From Rallus limicola (taxonomy: Eukaryota; Chordata; Aves; Gruiformes; Rallidae): 64,000 bases of DNA. Position 1 is the first letter of the stretch. The number at the start of each line of letters is the position of its first letter. Under the pieces are notes generated by a model, which saw nothing but the letters and a program-made list of their open reading frames with translations, had not been told where the DNA came from and searched no databases. Positions 1 to 31,607 of the stretch are shown here, in pieces. The position numbers and the translations under genes were made by a program. The DNA is taken from positions 4,515,001-4,579,000 of the forward strand of contig JAKCOZ010000020.1 of the NCBI GenBank assembly GCA_022605955.1, given 5' to 3'.

Positions 1-300
1 TGGGACCGCCCGGCCCCGCGCTGCGGACGGATCCCGCGCAGCGCACGGCGGCCGCGACGCCGGCGCGTCCTATTGGCTTCTACGCTGCTGGCCCCACATC
101 AGCCCAGAGCCCGCTCTCCTTGCGGCTGGGCTCACGGCACAAGAGCCGACACCGTGAAAAACCAATGGGAACGGAGGTTTCTCAAGCCCTCTTCTCTCTC
201 GACCAATCGAAGGCCGGATCAGAAAGAGGTGTGCCCAATCGGAAGGAGGGGGCGGGTCCCCGCCGTGATTCCTCTCGGTCCTGAGGGGAACCCGGTTGAG
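1..300. promoter_or_regulatory. CpG-rich, CCAAT-rich promoter-like region at the left edge
   Basis: The first 70 bases are almost pure G+C with many CpGs. They are followed by four CCAAT boxes: an inverted one (ATTGG) at 72-76 and direct ones at 162-166, 203-207 and 235-239. The direct boxes are spaced 41 and 32 bases apart, which is typical of NF-Y-driven housekeeping promoters. No start codon with a good exon follows on the plus strand. The most GC-rich side is the left edge, so the promoted gene probably lies off the window on the minus strand. In the human order the next gene would be AACS, but nothing here proves that. Confidence 0.5.
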
Positions 301-3300
301 GGGATCCGTTGTAAGGGGAAAAGAAGGAGCGGAGCTGAGGCATTCCTCCCCTCAGGGCAACCCCTGACCCTCAAAGGAAAATGCGCAGCCAAATCACCTG
401 AGAGGGGGCCCAGAAATCCTTTCACTGAGCTGAAAGAGAGGCGTAGCTTAAATTGGAGTGACCAACTTACTGTTCAAGGAGGGAGGGAGGCACTGGGAAT
501 TAGCTGACAAAACCCGGGCTTTTAGAAGAGCCTGGCAGAGCTGCTCATTTATTAACAGCACGCTTATTTATTCATTTACTGTATCCTTACTTAGAGCGCA
601 CTATGCCACCATATTGTGTGCCCTCATTCCAGTTTTGCCATAGCCAAACTCTTTATTTATCTCTTTCAAAGGCGGCTTTGGAAAAATGGGGAAAACAAGG
701 AGAATTAATCAGGTCTTTAATGAGAAAATGGGCATTAAGAGGACTGCAGCGGTTACTGAAACTATTCGAGAGACTAGATGAGGATAGGTGGAGGAAAAGA
801 CCCTGAGCACAATTAACTGGAATAGGCCGTTTTCAAATCTTTTGCAGTCTTGCTTTATACCTACTAATAATAGGTGAAAAATCAAATTGCATTTTCTGCT
901 TCAGGTTAGAGATGGGACCCTTCGAAAGACACTTCAGAACTGATGAACAGTAGCAATGATGATGGCACTACCTCATTTGTGGTCTATGAGGTAACTAGTG
1001 TACAGTTTGTGAAATGAGTGATGAAATGCATGGACCTGTGAGATAAAAAGTTTTGCAACAATACCTCATGGCAAGCTGTGCAGTATGCTGAGGCCTGGCC
1101 ACGTTCCATTGATCTAACACCTGGATTAGGAAATCTAAAGATTTTGGAAAGTTTTTAAAAGATCCTATTTCAGAGTGGCCACCAGCTGGTTAATGAGTCT
1201 GCGTAAGAACAAGAAACTTCTGGCTCATTTGGCATCCCTGATCTCTGCAATCTGTCAAGAGTACCATGATTCAAACCAGGATTCAACCAGGATTCAAATT
1301 AAAAGCATTTGCAGAAAGAGAAGGAAAAGGAAATACAGGAGAAGGGAAAAGGGTAAAAGAAGAAAAGCAGCAGTAACGCATTGCAGGAAAAGCCTCATGG
1401 GGCTAACAGCATCACATGAAAAGGCCTCCAATGACGAGAGGTCACAAAGTGTTCAGGTATGACAAGTTGAGGCTGTAAGGTGATGTAAAGACAGAAAAAT
1501 AAGGGTCATCGAGGTTATGGACTGGTGCACAGTAACACCAATTGGCTTTCTTTAGGGCTATGCCAATTTTTCAGCATAAAAACTGATTTTAAAAGAGAAA
1601 ACCCTATGATCCGTTGTAACAGTGATGTCTAGAAAACCCCGGTTTATTCTAAATACTGTTCAGATTGTTGCTAAATCCCTGTATCCGAAACATCTTGCAC
1701 AGTTTATAGTTCAGGAACCACATAAGTACACTCATGCTGCTTCTTTACAGCAAGACCTCAGAGGATCTTTCTAGAAGCCTCAAAGTTATCCTAATTAGAA
1801 AGTTCAACATGGTTGAGATCAATATTTCATGCCATGATGCAATGTATTCTTTGAGCAGACACGATTTCATTTATTTAAACGAGAAGGGTGAAATACTGCA
1901 TAATTTCCTAAGAGCTGTGGATTTGGAGAGATAAATGTACCTGAAATAGGCTCATGGAGACAGGTCAGGAAATCAATTAAATACCAGGGAAGATTCCAAA
2001 TTTATCCTGACCTCATATGAAGGACAACCCTGAGTGCAGGCTTCCAAAGGCAGCTGCTAAAATGAGCCCTTGAGTCTCTGGAAAGAATGGATGTAAAGAA
2101 ACATCATGCACTTTGCAGACCTGATTTTGAGGGGATCCCATGATGGAAACTCACATCGATAATAGGAACGTCCCTAGATTCAAGGAAGCAAGACCCACTG
2201 GACCTGAAACAGCACAAGGGGACCCTGAGAAGGCCATGACTACTAGAAGCAAATTGAAGAATTGTGACTGGCATGGGAAATGATATTCCTGACAGTTAAC
2301 AACACTGCAGTGGTGGTTTTGTACCACATGTTCTTTACATGCAAGAAGTGCTTGGAAGTCTCCACTTTCCTGTGTGCTGGGAGTCTGGGCACAGCATGGC
2401 ACTGAGGGCTGATAACCAGAAACCTCAGAAGAACCTCAGAAATACCCATCACCAGTTGCCAACCCCTTTTGGAAGAGTATGAGATAGAGCCTTCAGAATA
2501 TACACAGGTACTTATGTATCAGCACTTTAGAGACTACCTGAAAAGAGAATGAAGGCACCATTTATAAATATATAAAGAATGTATCTCCTACTGAAACCAA
2601 GTACAGTTCTAAGTACCTTCCTGGATCTCGGCCCAACCCTTTCAGGGCCAAATATAAATAAATGCTAAAAGGTCTAGGCCACTCTGCTAAATGTGAAAAT
2701 AAGTGTTTTGGCTAGACTATAACTGGGAAAAAGGCCATAGCAAAGATGTCTATATTACAGATGTCTGTGCAAGTACTCAGCAACCGGGCTTAGGCTTGGC
2801 CACGAGGTTTAAACATCAAGGGGACAGGGTGTAAAATTGGAAAGAGATGCTGCAAGTTATTGCAGTGACGGGAAGAGCTACCAGCTGCACCCCTGGCTCT
2901 GTGGGAATTCCCCAGAGAGGGCCAGGAAAAGCAAAGCTCTGTCCTGTAATTTTCTGAGCATCCCAACTGAGCAGTGTATAGACATTGTTGTGGGCCACTT
3001 ACCTTCCCAAGCATGGGAAGCTCTGGCAAGGGTTTCGGCACCTCCTGTGACTTGAAGTTACTGTTGGGCACTTAGCAAACGCTTTCTGCCCCAGCTCACG
3101 TCAGCACTGGATGCAGAATCTACACTACAAACGCCTGGGTCTGGTTTTATATCATCATCCATGTGTTCCCATCTTGTCTAACTCAAGCTCCTGTCAATTA
3201 ACGATGAATCAGACATGCTCTGAAGGCAAGAACGCAATTCTCTATCTCCCGGGGATTCTTACTTCACTCTGCTAACATCCTGGTTGGGTTTCACTACCCA

Positions 3301-4089
3301 GAAGGAGCTGATAACATTGTCTAACACTCCCCAACTGGTCTTTTGTTGGCCTGGTTACTCAAGAAAGATCAACGTAAGACCTGTCAGAAGAGGGAGTCAC
3401 ACCATTAAACGTGCTGCATTTCACCAAATACATGGGAGTCAGAGTTTCTCAAGGGTAAAGGGTAGCTGAGAGTCCTTCAGAACCCCTCGGTCTGCAGGTG
3501 ATAGCACCTGAAAAGATAGATGTCATTTTTGGGTGTTACCTTTCTATATTCCCTTTGTCATTTGGAGATCGTGCCAGGGAAGGATACCCACGTAGGGAAG
3601 GCAGCTCACTGCACTCTGTAAAGATTGTGATGAGCCTCCAGAGTCTGAATAGGCAGCTGGGTAATTCAAAAGCTTGACAGGAGAGGATCTGGGGGCTAAG
3701 AAAGTCTATCATGAGTCAACAACACACCCTTGCAGCAAAGCCCAATGGCTGCGTGAGTGATAGCGGTTTGGCGCTTTCAAATCTGGAGTAGCCTGCCTGG
3801 GTTTGGGCTGCTTGCTGCTTACTGCTCCGTACTGGAGGCAGCCTGACGGAAGCTACTGGGCAGGGCACAGCGCTGGGGACTGCTTGGGGAGGGCAAAGGC
3901 AAAGCCCTATCTCTGCCTGAGCCGGGGAAAACGAGCCAGAACCTTCTCAAAGGCGCATGCTGACAGCAGGAGAGGCAACGGCCCTCCACGGAGACACGGG
4001 AAATCCGGAGGAGAAAGTAGGGGATTATTGAATATCAAATTTATCTTGGGACAGGGTAAATACTGTGGCGGGTGGAACAGCGCAGGAGG
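301..4089. other. Intergenic stretch with no recognisable gene
   Basis: I see no exon with flanking splice sites and conserved coding content, no tRNA and no clear CR1 or LTR. The sequence is moderately AT-rich with scattered short open frames on both strands, none of which resembles a known protein. Some of it may be old, unrecognisable transposon DNA. Confidence 0.6.
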
Positions 4090-4378
4090 TTAAATGCCGG
4101 GACTGGTTGCTGACCGGGAGAAGCTGAACCCCCTGGGCCGGACACTGCACCAGACCTGACGTTCCCCGGGCCGGGAGCCGCACAAGAACCCCTCCGGCCG
4201 CTCCATCCCACCCGAACTCCCGGTTCTGTGCTTGCAGCCCCCCGTTACCGCCCCGCTTTAAGGGGGCGGCGCGCTGGCAGAACGCACCGCCCGCCCCCGA
4301 GTTCGCTGCGTGGCCTGTAGGCGGCGCCATAATCGCGGCGCTGCCTGGCGCGGGGAGCGTCGCGCAGCGCGGGAGGCC
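4090..4378 (+). promoter_or_regulatory. BRI3BP: BRI3BP promoter and 5'UTR (CpG island)
   Basis: The sequence turns abruptly GC- and CpG-rich at about 4100 and stays so into intron 1 (about 4820). A GC box (GGGGGCGG) lies near 4263-4270. No TATA box is seen at a suitable distance, which is usual for a CpG-island promoter. The start codon at 4379 lies in a good Kozak context (GCCATGG). Confidence 0.65.
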
Positions 4379-6703
4379 ATGGCGGCGGGGCGGCTGCCGG
4401 CGCTGCTGCTCCTCGCCCTGCTGCTGGGCGGCACGGCGGGACCCGGTGCTCGGGCGGCGCGGAGCCGTGGCTCCGACAAGCAAAACAGCTTCCGTCGAGC
4501 CGCCAGCGGCCTCTACCAGGGCGTCAGCGGCCTATTCGGCGAGGACAACGTGCGGGCCCTGCAGAAGGTGAGGCGCCGGCCGTTTACCGTCCCCCCCCCC
4601 CCGTCCCCCCCCCCCCTTTCCTCCCCCCGCTCCCGCCACCGACCTTTCGCTTCCTTTCCCTTCGCGCCCTTTCCCCGCGCCGTTGCTCCCGGGGGTGACC
4701 AGGCGGTTCCGTGAGGTAGAACCCCGCGGTTGGCCGCCCGCCCCCCTCGGCGCGGTGCTCGGCGCTGGACCCGCGGGCGGCCTCGTCTTGTGTGCGAGCG
4801 CGGCCGCGGGTGAGGCGGCGGAACGGCTGGAGCGTTGCTTTGGGAAGAGAAAGGGGAGGCCAGGCTTGACGTGGAGCGATCTGCGGAAGATATTAATAAA
4901 AAGAACCTCTAAATAAAGATGACTGTAGGTGGGGGAGGCAGCCAGGGCAGACCGCCGCGGGTGAAACGCGGTCTGTCCGCACCAGCACAGCGCCCTGTGC
5001 GTGCACGGGCACATGAACCTGAAGGAAGTAGGGCACGCAGGCAGACGGACCCACACATCGCTCTGTCCCCCCTCATGCCGGAGGAAGAGCTAACGCTGTT
5101 AAATTGACCAGTAAACGCATCTGAGGCCTTCGGGCCTGATGCTGGGTAAATCTCTCAGTTGCTGATTAAAAGTACTTCTCTGTTTTGCTTTACCGCTGTC
5201 TATTGCTAGTAACAGTGTTTCCTTTAAACTTTGGAACGATGGTGAAGCTAAGAAAGTCCATTTTTTTAATCCTGGCAATGCATAAATTTATGTACCAAGG
5301 TACCTAGAGCAACTGTAACAAATATGTAATTCACAGAGTTAAAAAACGTTTATAGACTTACTGCTTTGTTGGGTTTTTTTTTACCTTGGGGGCTTCAAAG
5401 CAGCCTGCAGCTCTTGTTTAACGAATTGTACCTTGACTTGTGGCTGGTAGGTCTCAAAACGTGTTTAAGGGGTTGAGGATTTTTATTTTTTTTTTATTTT
5501 TTTATTTTTTTAATTTTCAATTTTATTTCTCAGTTTTTCTCAAGGTTGACAGAGAGGTTTGTGAATGGGGTGGATATATTAATGGACACATTCTGGAGAA
5601 TATGGACTGATTTATTAGATGTTCTTGGAATTGATGGTAAGTGTGATGCCTGTTAACTCTTCAACTGAATCAGCCTGTATCAATGTTCACAAGCATAGGC
5701 CGAGTGGGAAAATAATTATATGTTATCACGCTGCATCAAACATCCATCAGTGGTATCTCTGTCCGCTTCTCATGGCTTTGATTTTGTTGTTAGCACCTTC
5801 AAACAAGAGGACTAAAGCCAATTATGTTTCTGTATGTGGATCTACAGGATGTCTATAGAATGCATTGCAAGTCTTGGTTGGTTTCTTGGTATCATCATTA
5901 AATGGATGCATGTGGCCAGGCCAGGAATGGTGCAGGGAAATAAAGGAGGACTAGAAGAAAGAAGGGTGCAACTGAGAGCCTTTTGAATGTAACTCTTACC
6001 AGGCAGGACCTTTAGCCTCAGTATGAACTTTGACCTTAAGCTCTACAGTAGTTTGTCTTTAAAGATCCTTTAGCACCTCTGCTTTGAAGGAATTCATTCA
6101 GTTGCATCCTTGGAGCTGAGCCAGAGATTTGAAAAAGGTCCATCCTGAAAGGGATGAACTAGCTCTGTTTAGAAAACACAGCCATGACCCCACCGCATGA
6201 CCCGTTGAGGCTGTGCTTGCATTGTACCCTCCCCACTTTGGCATGCACTCATTAACATTCTGTACGTTTCCCTTTGTTTTTCAGCCTCCAACTTGACTCA
6301 TTATTTCAGCCCAGCAGCGATTGCCAACAACCCGACCCGTGCTCTTCTGCTGATCGGTGCAATTTTACTTGCCTATTGGTTTTTATCTCTCTTCCTCGGA
6401 TTCTTCTTCTATCTCCTGCACATGCTGTTTGGTCGCTTTTTCTGGATTGCCAGGGTTGCCCTTTTCACACTCTCCTGTGTGTACATCCTCCAGAAGTACG
6501 AAGGTGACCCAGAACACGCGGTCCTGCCTCTCTGCTTTGTTGTAGCCGTCTACTTCATGACGGGGCCGGTTGGATTTTACTGGAGGAGAAACAACAGCAG
6601 CAGCCTCGAGGAGAAGATGGACCACCTCGATAGCCAGATCAGACTTCTGAACATACGTCTTTCTAGGGTGATTGAAAACATGGACAGAGGCAGTGACCAA
6701 TGA
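4379..6703 (+). CDS. BRI3BP: BRI3-binding protein, 3 exons, 236 aa
   Basis: CDS exons are 4379-4567, 5534-5636 and 6285-6703, with GT-AG borders and 711 nt in frame. The start is the first in-frame ATG and opens a leucine-rich signal peptide (about residues 1-25). A conserved luminal segment with SGLFGEDNVRALQK (about 50-63) and LTERFVNGVDILMDTFW follows. Then come three hydrophobic segments (about 117-146, 149-167 and 176-197) and a short C-terminal coiled coil (about 204-230). Human BRI3BP is 251 aa with the same order. It is a multi-pass membrane protein reported in mitochondria or ER that binds BRI3 and has been linked to drug-induced apoptosis; its biochemical role is not established. 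Intron 1 contains two runs of 12 C's (4591-4602, 4605-4616). The gene lies tail-to-head with DHX37, unlike the human arrangement as I recall it. Confidence 0.94.
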
Positions 6704-9310
6704 ACCAACCCCTATAGACCACTGTACACCAGCTCTAGAGAATTCCTAAGCACTGTCTCATTCGAAGTTACAAAGCAACAAATCATCACATGGTAAAAAG
6801 TGTCCAAAGTTACGACTTTTCATCATGTGTAAGACTTAAGTTATCTAGGTTATACACTCAGCCATTATAGTTGTAGGGGAACAAAAGATAATTAAAAAAA
6901 AATAAAAATCAGCTGTATATTCAGAGAGTTTTATCCAGTACTAGAGTTTTCTCAGTAGATAAACGCTTACTTTTACAAGCATTTAAAAACATCTTTTGTA
7001 AAGTTTTTATAAAAGCAAATTGAGTAGTCTTTCAAATATTGAAATGGAGCTAAACATATGCAAATTTGACACTTAAATAGTTAAAAAGAAAAAAAAAAAC
7101 AACAAGCTACCAAACACTTCTATTGAGAAGTAACTGCTGTGGGTCCACATTTTTTTTTCTAATTTTTTATTTTTTTTTTAAGTTGTGGATGTTTTGTTTT
7201 ATTGTTGGCTTATTCCATTGCCTTGAAGTTGCCTTTTGTAGAGTATCAGATGAGGAATTTTCTGGTATCCAGGCCAAAAAATTCACACCGTGGCTTTTAA
7301 TAGGAAGTGGGGAATGAGGGAGAAGGGGAGATTTCATAAATTTGAAGTCCTTAAATGCCAGTCCAATGCGAGGAAGTGAGAAGTGCACGTGTGGCATTAT
7401 TCCATTGCATTTCATCTGGAGAACTCTTAATTTGGTGTCTGGAACGAAATCTATTTCAATTAATTGACACAAAGGGAAGAGATGTAGTGTGGCAAATCCC
7501 ATTTCATCTTTGACCTTCACAGTGAAGTGTTTTCCAAGCATGGGTGCATAGAAAAAAGCATGTTTTTTTATCTCAGGACCCACGTACTTTCTCAAAAAAG
7601 GCAGCAGTTAAAACACTTGCAAATATATTGTTGCTTAAAGCTTTCTCAGGACCAGTAAGCGGCAATAAATTATCTTCAGGAAGATCTGGATTTTTTTCTA
7701 AAGTTGTAATAGTTTTATAGGAGCTTTCTGCTTGAAGCCTGTGTCCTCACTATACTGGGTTTTGGGGGAAAAGTGAGTCACCTTATGAGAAGAGGCTATT
7801 AAATGGTTGTATTTCAAAGCGATGGAGGAGCTTTGAGGCAATTTTCTTTTGAAGGAAACTACGTGTAACCTTAGAATTAACTAGCTTGGTAGGCTACCAC
7901 TGGCTTTGTAAGGTTTGCTGAAATGCATTGAAACAAAGGTAACCTCAGGGAAGAAGGTTTGATAAGGGGTTCAATTTGGAGACCTCTGGCATTTGAGGAT
8001 AGAAACGGTGGCAGGGAGGGGAAGCACCTAAACGGTAGTGATGCGCTCAGTATTGATCCCACGAGAGGTAAAAGGGACCATGGCTGAAGAACTACATATT
8101 CTATAGTGTCTAAATGAGTGAGTAAAGATAAAAGGCAACAAAAAAACTGGTCTGTGGTAGGGACTGGGTATAAAGGATGGGGAACAGATCCAGTAGGTGA
8201 CCTGCATTGCTGTTGCTTCACCCATGAGTGCTGGCTCTGACGGGACTGAGCGCAGCATTGCTTCGTCATCGGCTTCTCTTGTTGTTGGGTAGAGCTGCTG
8301 TTGGATGTGATGCTTAATTGAATGTAACTGTAGGGTGAATTAATTTTTCTCTTTATGCTGAAGTTTAATACTCTTGTTAAAAACGTGTTACTTGCCTCAC
8401 CTCTTTGGGTCTGTATGTGACATGTACACGAGTGATTACTTTAAAATGCACATTAATGGCCTTTACTCCAAACTGCCTCACTTCAGTCCAACGCTGCTGA
8501 AGTTCATCCGCAGTTGGCTCTGTTGGAATCCATTTTCTTTCTTTATGTCATCAATGAATCCCCCTGCACCCCATTTTTCAAGAAATCTACATTTAGAGTT
8601 GCCAAGCAATTGCTTTTCATAACTTGAAATCATTCCTGTGAACAGAGATGTACTATGGCAACAACCAGCCCGCTGTGTGAAGCTGAAAATGTGAATTGCT
8701 GTATATTCCTTTTTACAGCTCCTTTTCCATAGTATTACAGAGTCTTCCCTGTAAACTCGGTTTTCCAGACTGTTGTGCACAGAGGACTGGGCTAAACCAC
8801 CCACCTGGGAATGAGGAATTGGTTAGCATGGAGGTGTTTTCTTAAGCCTGGGGACTGAAGCCTGCAAACCTCGCTCGCCTAAGCGGCTCCATCGACTTCA
8901 GTAGGACTGTGTGCATTTTACCTAATCTGTATTTAATGTTGAAGTGAGAAATACTGAACCCTTTCTATATTAAGAGTTGTCTATGATAAAGGTTATTCTT
9001 TTAAAATACTATATCAAAGTTAATTTGGATTATAGTTTCTCCTTGTCTCGCTCTGATAATTCATCTTAGTTTTGTAAAATCAGCACTCCTGTATTAATGC
9101 TCTTAATTTTGATCACCCTGCTGCTTGAGAAAAAGTATTTTTGTATTTACTTGCATCCCATGTATAGCAAAATGTTATGTGAAGAAGCAGTATATAGAAG
9201 ATTGGATATTTTTAATCAGTATTTTTCCCAGCGCTGGGTTTTCATGTTAGTCAACTTCAGAAGTAATGATTTTTTTTAAAGCACAATCTAATCTTAAAAG
9301 AAAAAAAAAA

Positions 9311-9335
9311 TACATATATATATATACACACACAC
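9311..9335. repeat. TA/CA dinucleotide repeat
   Basis: An alternating TA run passes directly into a CA run in the AT-rich sequence behind BRI3BP. It is a short, imperfect microsatellite. Confidence 0.8.
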
Positions 9336-9579
9336 TTTAAAAATGCTTGGTATTTTTAAACATGCACTGTAGTGAAAGCGCTTTTGGGACATGAATGTGT
9401 ATTGTATTTAATCTCTTTCAACTTTTGTAAATACCCTTTTACAGATATTTTTCCACCCCAAGTCACCTCGTTTATCCGTTGAGGTTTTTGCTCTCTTTTC
9501 TTTCGAACTCCTTCCAGTGACAGTGGTTGCACTGCTTTTGTCTTGCCATTGCTGGGGGGGGCATCGCCTCCTCACCCAC

Positions 9580-9675
9580 GGATAAACCGGGACACGGAGT
9601 CTGACAGGAGTGGGAGCGAACCCCACATCTCCCAGCTCTCCCTGCCTTTTGCCCTAACCACTACCCAGTTTGACA
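9580..9675 (-). mobile_element. tRNA-derived SINE relic (minus strand)
   Basis: Read on the minus strand, an A-box-like segment (GGTAGTGGTTAGGGC, about 9651-9665) is followed some 40 bases later by a B-box-like segment (GGTTCGCTCCC, about 9612-9622). The sequence between resembles amniote tRNA-derived SINEs rather than a functional tRNA: no cloverleaf closes and there is no clear 3' terminator. Assignment to a named family needs a repeat-library search. Confidence 0.35.
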
Positions 9676-10309
9676 GCAGGTGGGTAGCAGTGCTTAGGCA
9701 CCCCCCTGAGGGCCTGGCTTCCCTCCATGGAGGGTGCACTCTGCTGTGGGAACAGCGGTTATCGTTTATTGCCCTGCCCGTTCACAGCAGCTTCATGAAA
9801 CAAAACCCCAGCATCACCTTGTGTGACCAGCTGGCTGTTGTGAGCAGTCAAGGCGGGCTGTAGGCTGTCCGGTATCAAATCCAGGCAGGGTCAGTAAGTG
9901 TTTTAAACGTTGTACTTTAAGACCTGATCTTTGAATCTGCTGTATTCTTTTCAGTGCATTCATATTTTCTGCAGAACTCACATCCGTGGCGGTGGCTTGG
10001 GCAGCGCGCCCCTCGCCTGTAGCTAACTGATCTGTCGTACTCGGGATGTGGCGCTTGTAAAAGTGGTATTGGGTGTTGAGAGTGCAGTGTGTAAACCTGG
10101 TGTAATTCAGTGCTGTTCTTAGTGCGTACTTCAAACTGTGATTTGCTTTTCAAGACTTGTCGCATCGTTAGTGTGGAAAATAGACCAGTATCAATCGTAG
10201 CTCTTCGGTGGCGTAGAAGTGTGTTTAGGTGTGATTTGGCTCACGTACTGATCTGTATTTGGCAGCTAATGATGTAAATGACCATGAGTTCTCATCGTCC
10301 GGGATGGAA

Positions 10310-10325
10310 AATAAAAGGTTTTATT
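10310..10325. terminator. Palindromic candidate poly(A) signal between BRI3BP and DHX37
   Basis: AATAAA at 10310-10315 is mirrored by TTTATT just downstream, so AATAAA is present on both strands within 16 bases. It could end a long BRI3BP transcript on the plus strand. There is no independent evidence of use. Confidence 0.25.
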
Positions 10326-10659
10326 GTACCCACATGTATTTGAGGCTTTTGGGTGACTCCATGGAGCTGTGATGAGGGCGTGTTTGGGGACTGGCCTTCT
10401 CCTTGTGCTGGGAAGCCGTGTGCCCTGCGGTAGCGCTCCTTACCCGCACCTTCCCACCCTGGGAAGTCACTAACAGGGGATTTCCAGATGACAGCGTTTG
10501 AGTCTGTGCAGCTGTGCTTCTGTAATCTGAAGAGATGATGTATGTACACCTTTGATGTAGGATCCATGGGCAACCGTAGATTCTACCACTGCTGTTCAGT
10601 GGTTACAGACAGATCAGAGCTATCCCTTACCGAGCTGTACATGCCTCGCCTTCTCCTCC

Positions 10660-10972
10660 AGCCTCGGTGTACCTCGCGGTGCCGCGGTTGTAGCCCGGCG
10701 TCAGAAATGGCCCGTGGTGTTGTGACTAAGCTTCCACTAACCCCCTCGCACGGAGCCCTGCCCTGCCTTCCCTCGCCTTGCCGCGCTGCAGCCCCGGGAG
10801 GCGGGCGGAGGGGCGGCCCCACGGCCCGGGGTGAGGTGTGGGTGGGTGGAGGGAATCGAACCCGCGCCGTGCGCCTGCGTGCGCCCCGCCCCTTCTCGCG
10901 AGACAGCGCGGCCGCGGAAGCCGCACGTGGGACCGGCCCGTCCCGGCCCGTCCCGTCTCCGCCGCCGCCGCC
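10660..10972 (+). promoter_or_regulatory. DHX37: DHX37 promoter and 5'UTR (CpG island)
   Basis: A CpG island begins near 10660 and continues through exon 1 into intron 1. No TATA box is seen. A GCCGCC repeat leads into an ideal Kozak start (GCCGCCATGG). The BRI3BP stop codon lies 4.3 kb upstream. Confidence 0.6.
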
Positions 10973-30813
<19,841 letters not shown>

Positions 30814-31090
30814 AGCTCCTCTTCTCTGAGGTGTTTGGAGAGTTTGGGTTTCCCTGGAAATCTGATGACACAGATGGACTTGCTGACCATACAGTGATAC
30901 CTTTTTGCAGGCAAACTGGGTGTTCCTCTGGTTTTCTAGGAAGCCACCTGTGTTCCTGGAAGGCCTACCAGCTGTTGTGCTGGTATTTTGTAATATTCAT
31001 ATTTGGATAATTTTATCCATTTTATTTTTACAGATTGGGTGTTTTTTATCTAGACTTTCTCTTTTGGACTATATTAGTCATCCAGACTCT

Positions 31091-31096
31091 AATAAA
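31091..31096 (+). terminator. DHX37: DHX37 poly(A) signal
   Basis: AATAAA lies 278 bases after the DHX37 stop codon (30811-30813), in AT-rich sequence before the first downstream repeat. It is the only canonical signal in the first 300 bases after the stop. Confidence 0.75.
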
Positions 31097-31214
31097 TATC
31101 TCTAGTCCTTACTGTGGATGGGAAATATGTTTTCTCTGTGGGATGCTGCTGTAAGGCAGCAGAATTTCAGACCTTGGTGGACCTCACACATGAGTGCAGC
31201 TTCCCTTTGGTCCT

Positions 31215-31562
31215 TGTGGTGGGTTGGCCCTGGCAGGACAGGCAGTACAGAAGTGAGAAAACTGGAGAGTTGGGATAAAGATAGTTTAATTAGTCATGGG
31301 GAGATGAAAGGGAAAAGGATGCAGAAGCAATCTCATACAGTGACCAGCTGGTATCCAAGCATGACATCATCTGGCACAGCTCAGGTCAGCTGTCCTGGTT
31401 GTGCCCCCTCCCAGTGTCTTGCCCACTCCTGGGGGGAGCAGGAGGAAGAAGGGAAAGCTCTGACACTGTGTGGGTGTCCCTTCTGCTCAGCAGCCACCAA
31501 CACACTGGGAGTTTATCAGCACAGACCCAACTCAATTCCAGCCCAGCCAGACCCACTGCAGT
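31215..31562. mobile_element. Degenerate solo LTR, avian ERV type
   Basis: It starts TGTGGTGGGTTGGCCCTGGC and ends near GACCCACTGCA. Internal landmarks shared with the same LTR class are GAGAAAACTGG then GGGATAAAGATAGTTTAATTA, GTCAGCTGTCCTGGTTGTGC, and a CTGACACTGTGTGGGTGT segment. It is shorter and more worn than the LTR at 12354-12920, and no coding retroviral sequence adjoins it. Confidence 0.6.
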
Positions 31563-31607
31563 CCTAGTATTCCTTTTCATGCTTCTCTAGGAACTTGCCA
31601 TGAGTTC

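Larger units (their letters stand above)
6704..10314 (+). other. BRI3BP 3'UTR and/or intergenic DNA before DHX37
   Basis: AT-rich and without coding exons. Candidate poly(A) signals AATAAA lie at 6901-6906, 7664-7669 and 10310-10315, so the 3'UTR could be about 0.2, 1 or 3.6 kb. A TA/CA dinucleotide repeat lies near 9311-9335. A tRNA-derived SINE relic lies near 9580-9675. Open frames here, including a 142-codon one on the minus strand at 7167-7595, look accidental. Confidence 0.55.

Noticed and set aside
1175..1462. 95-codon Lys/Arg-rich frame on the plus strand
   Set aside because: It is purine-rich low-complexity sequence with no similarity I can name and no splice or promoter context.
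7167..7595. Open frame of 142 codons on the minus strand
   Set aside because: It lies opposite the probable BRI3BP 3'UTR and ends in a poly-Lys stretch made by the T-rich tract. It has no promoter, no splice context and no family resemblance.
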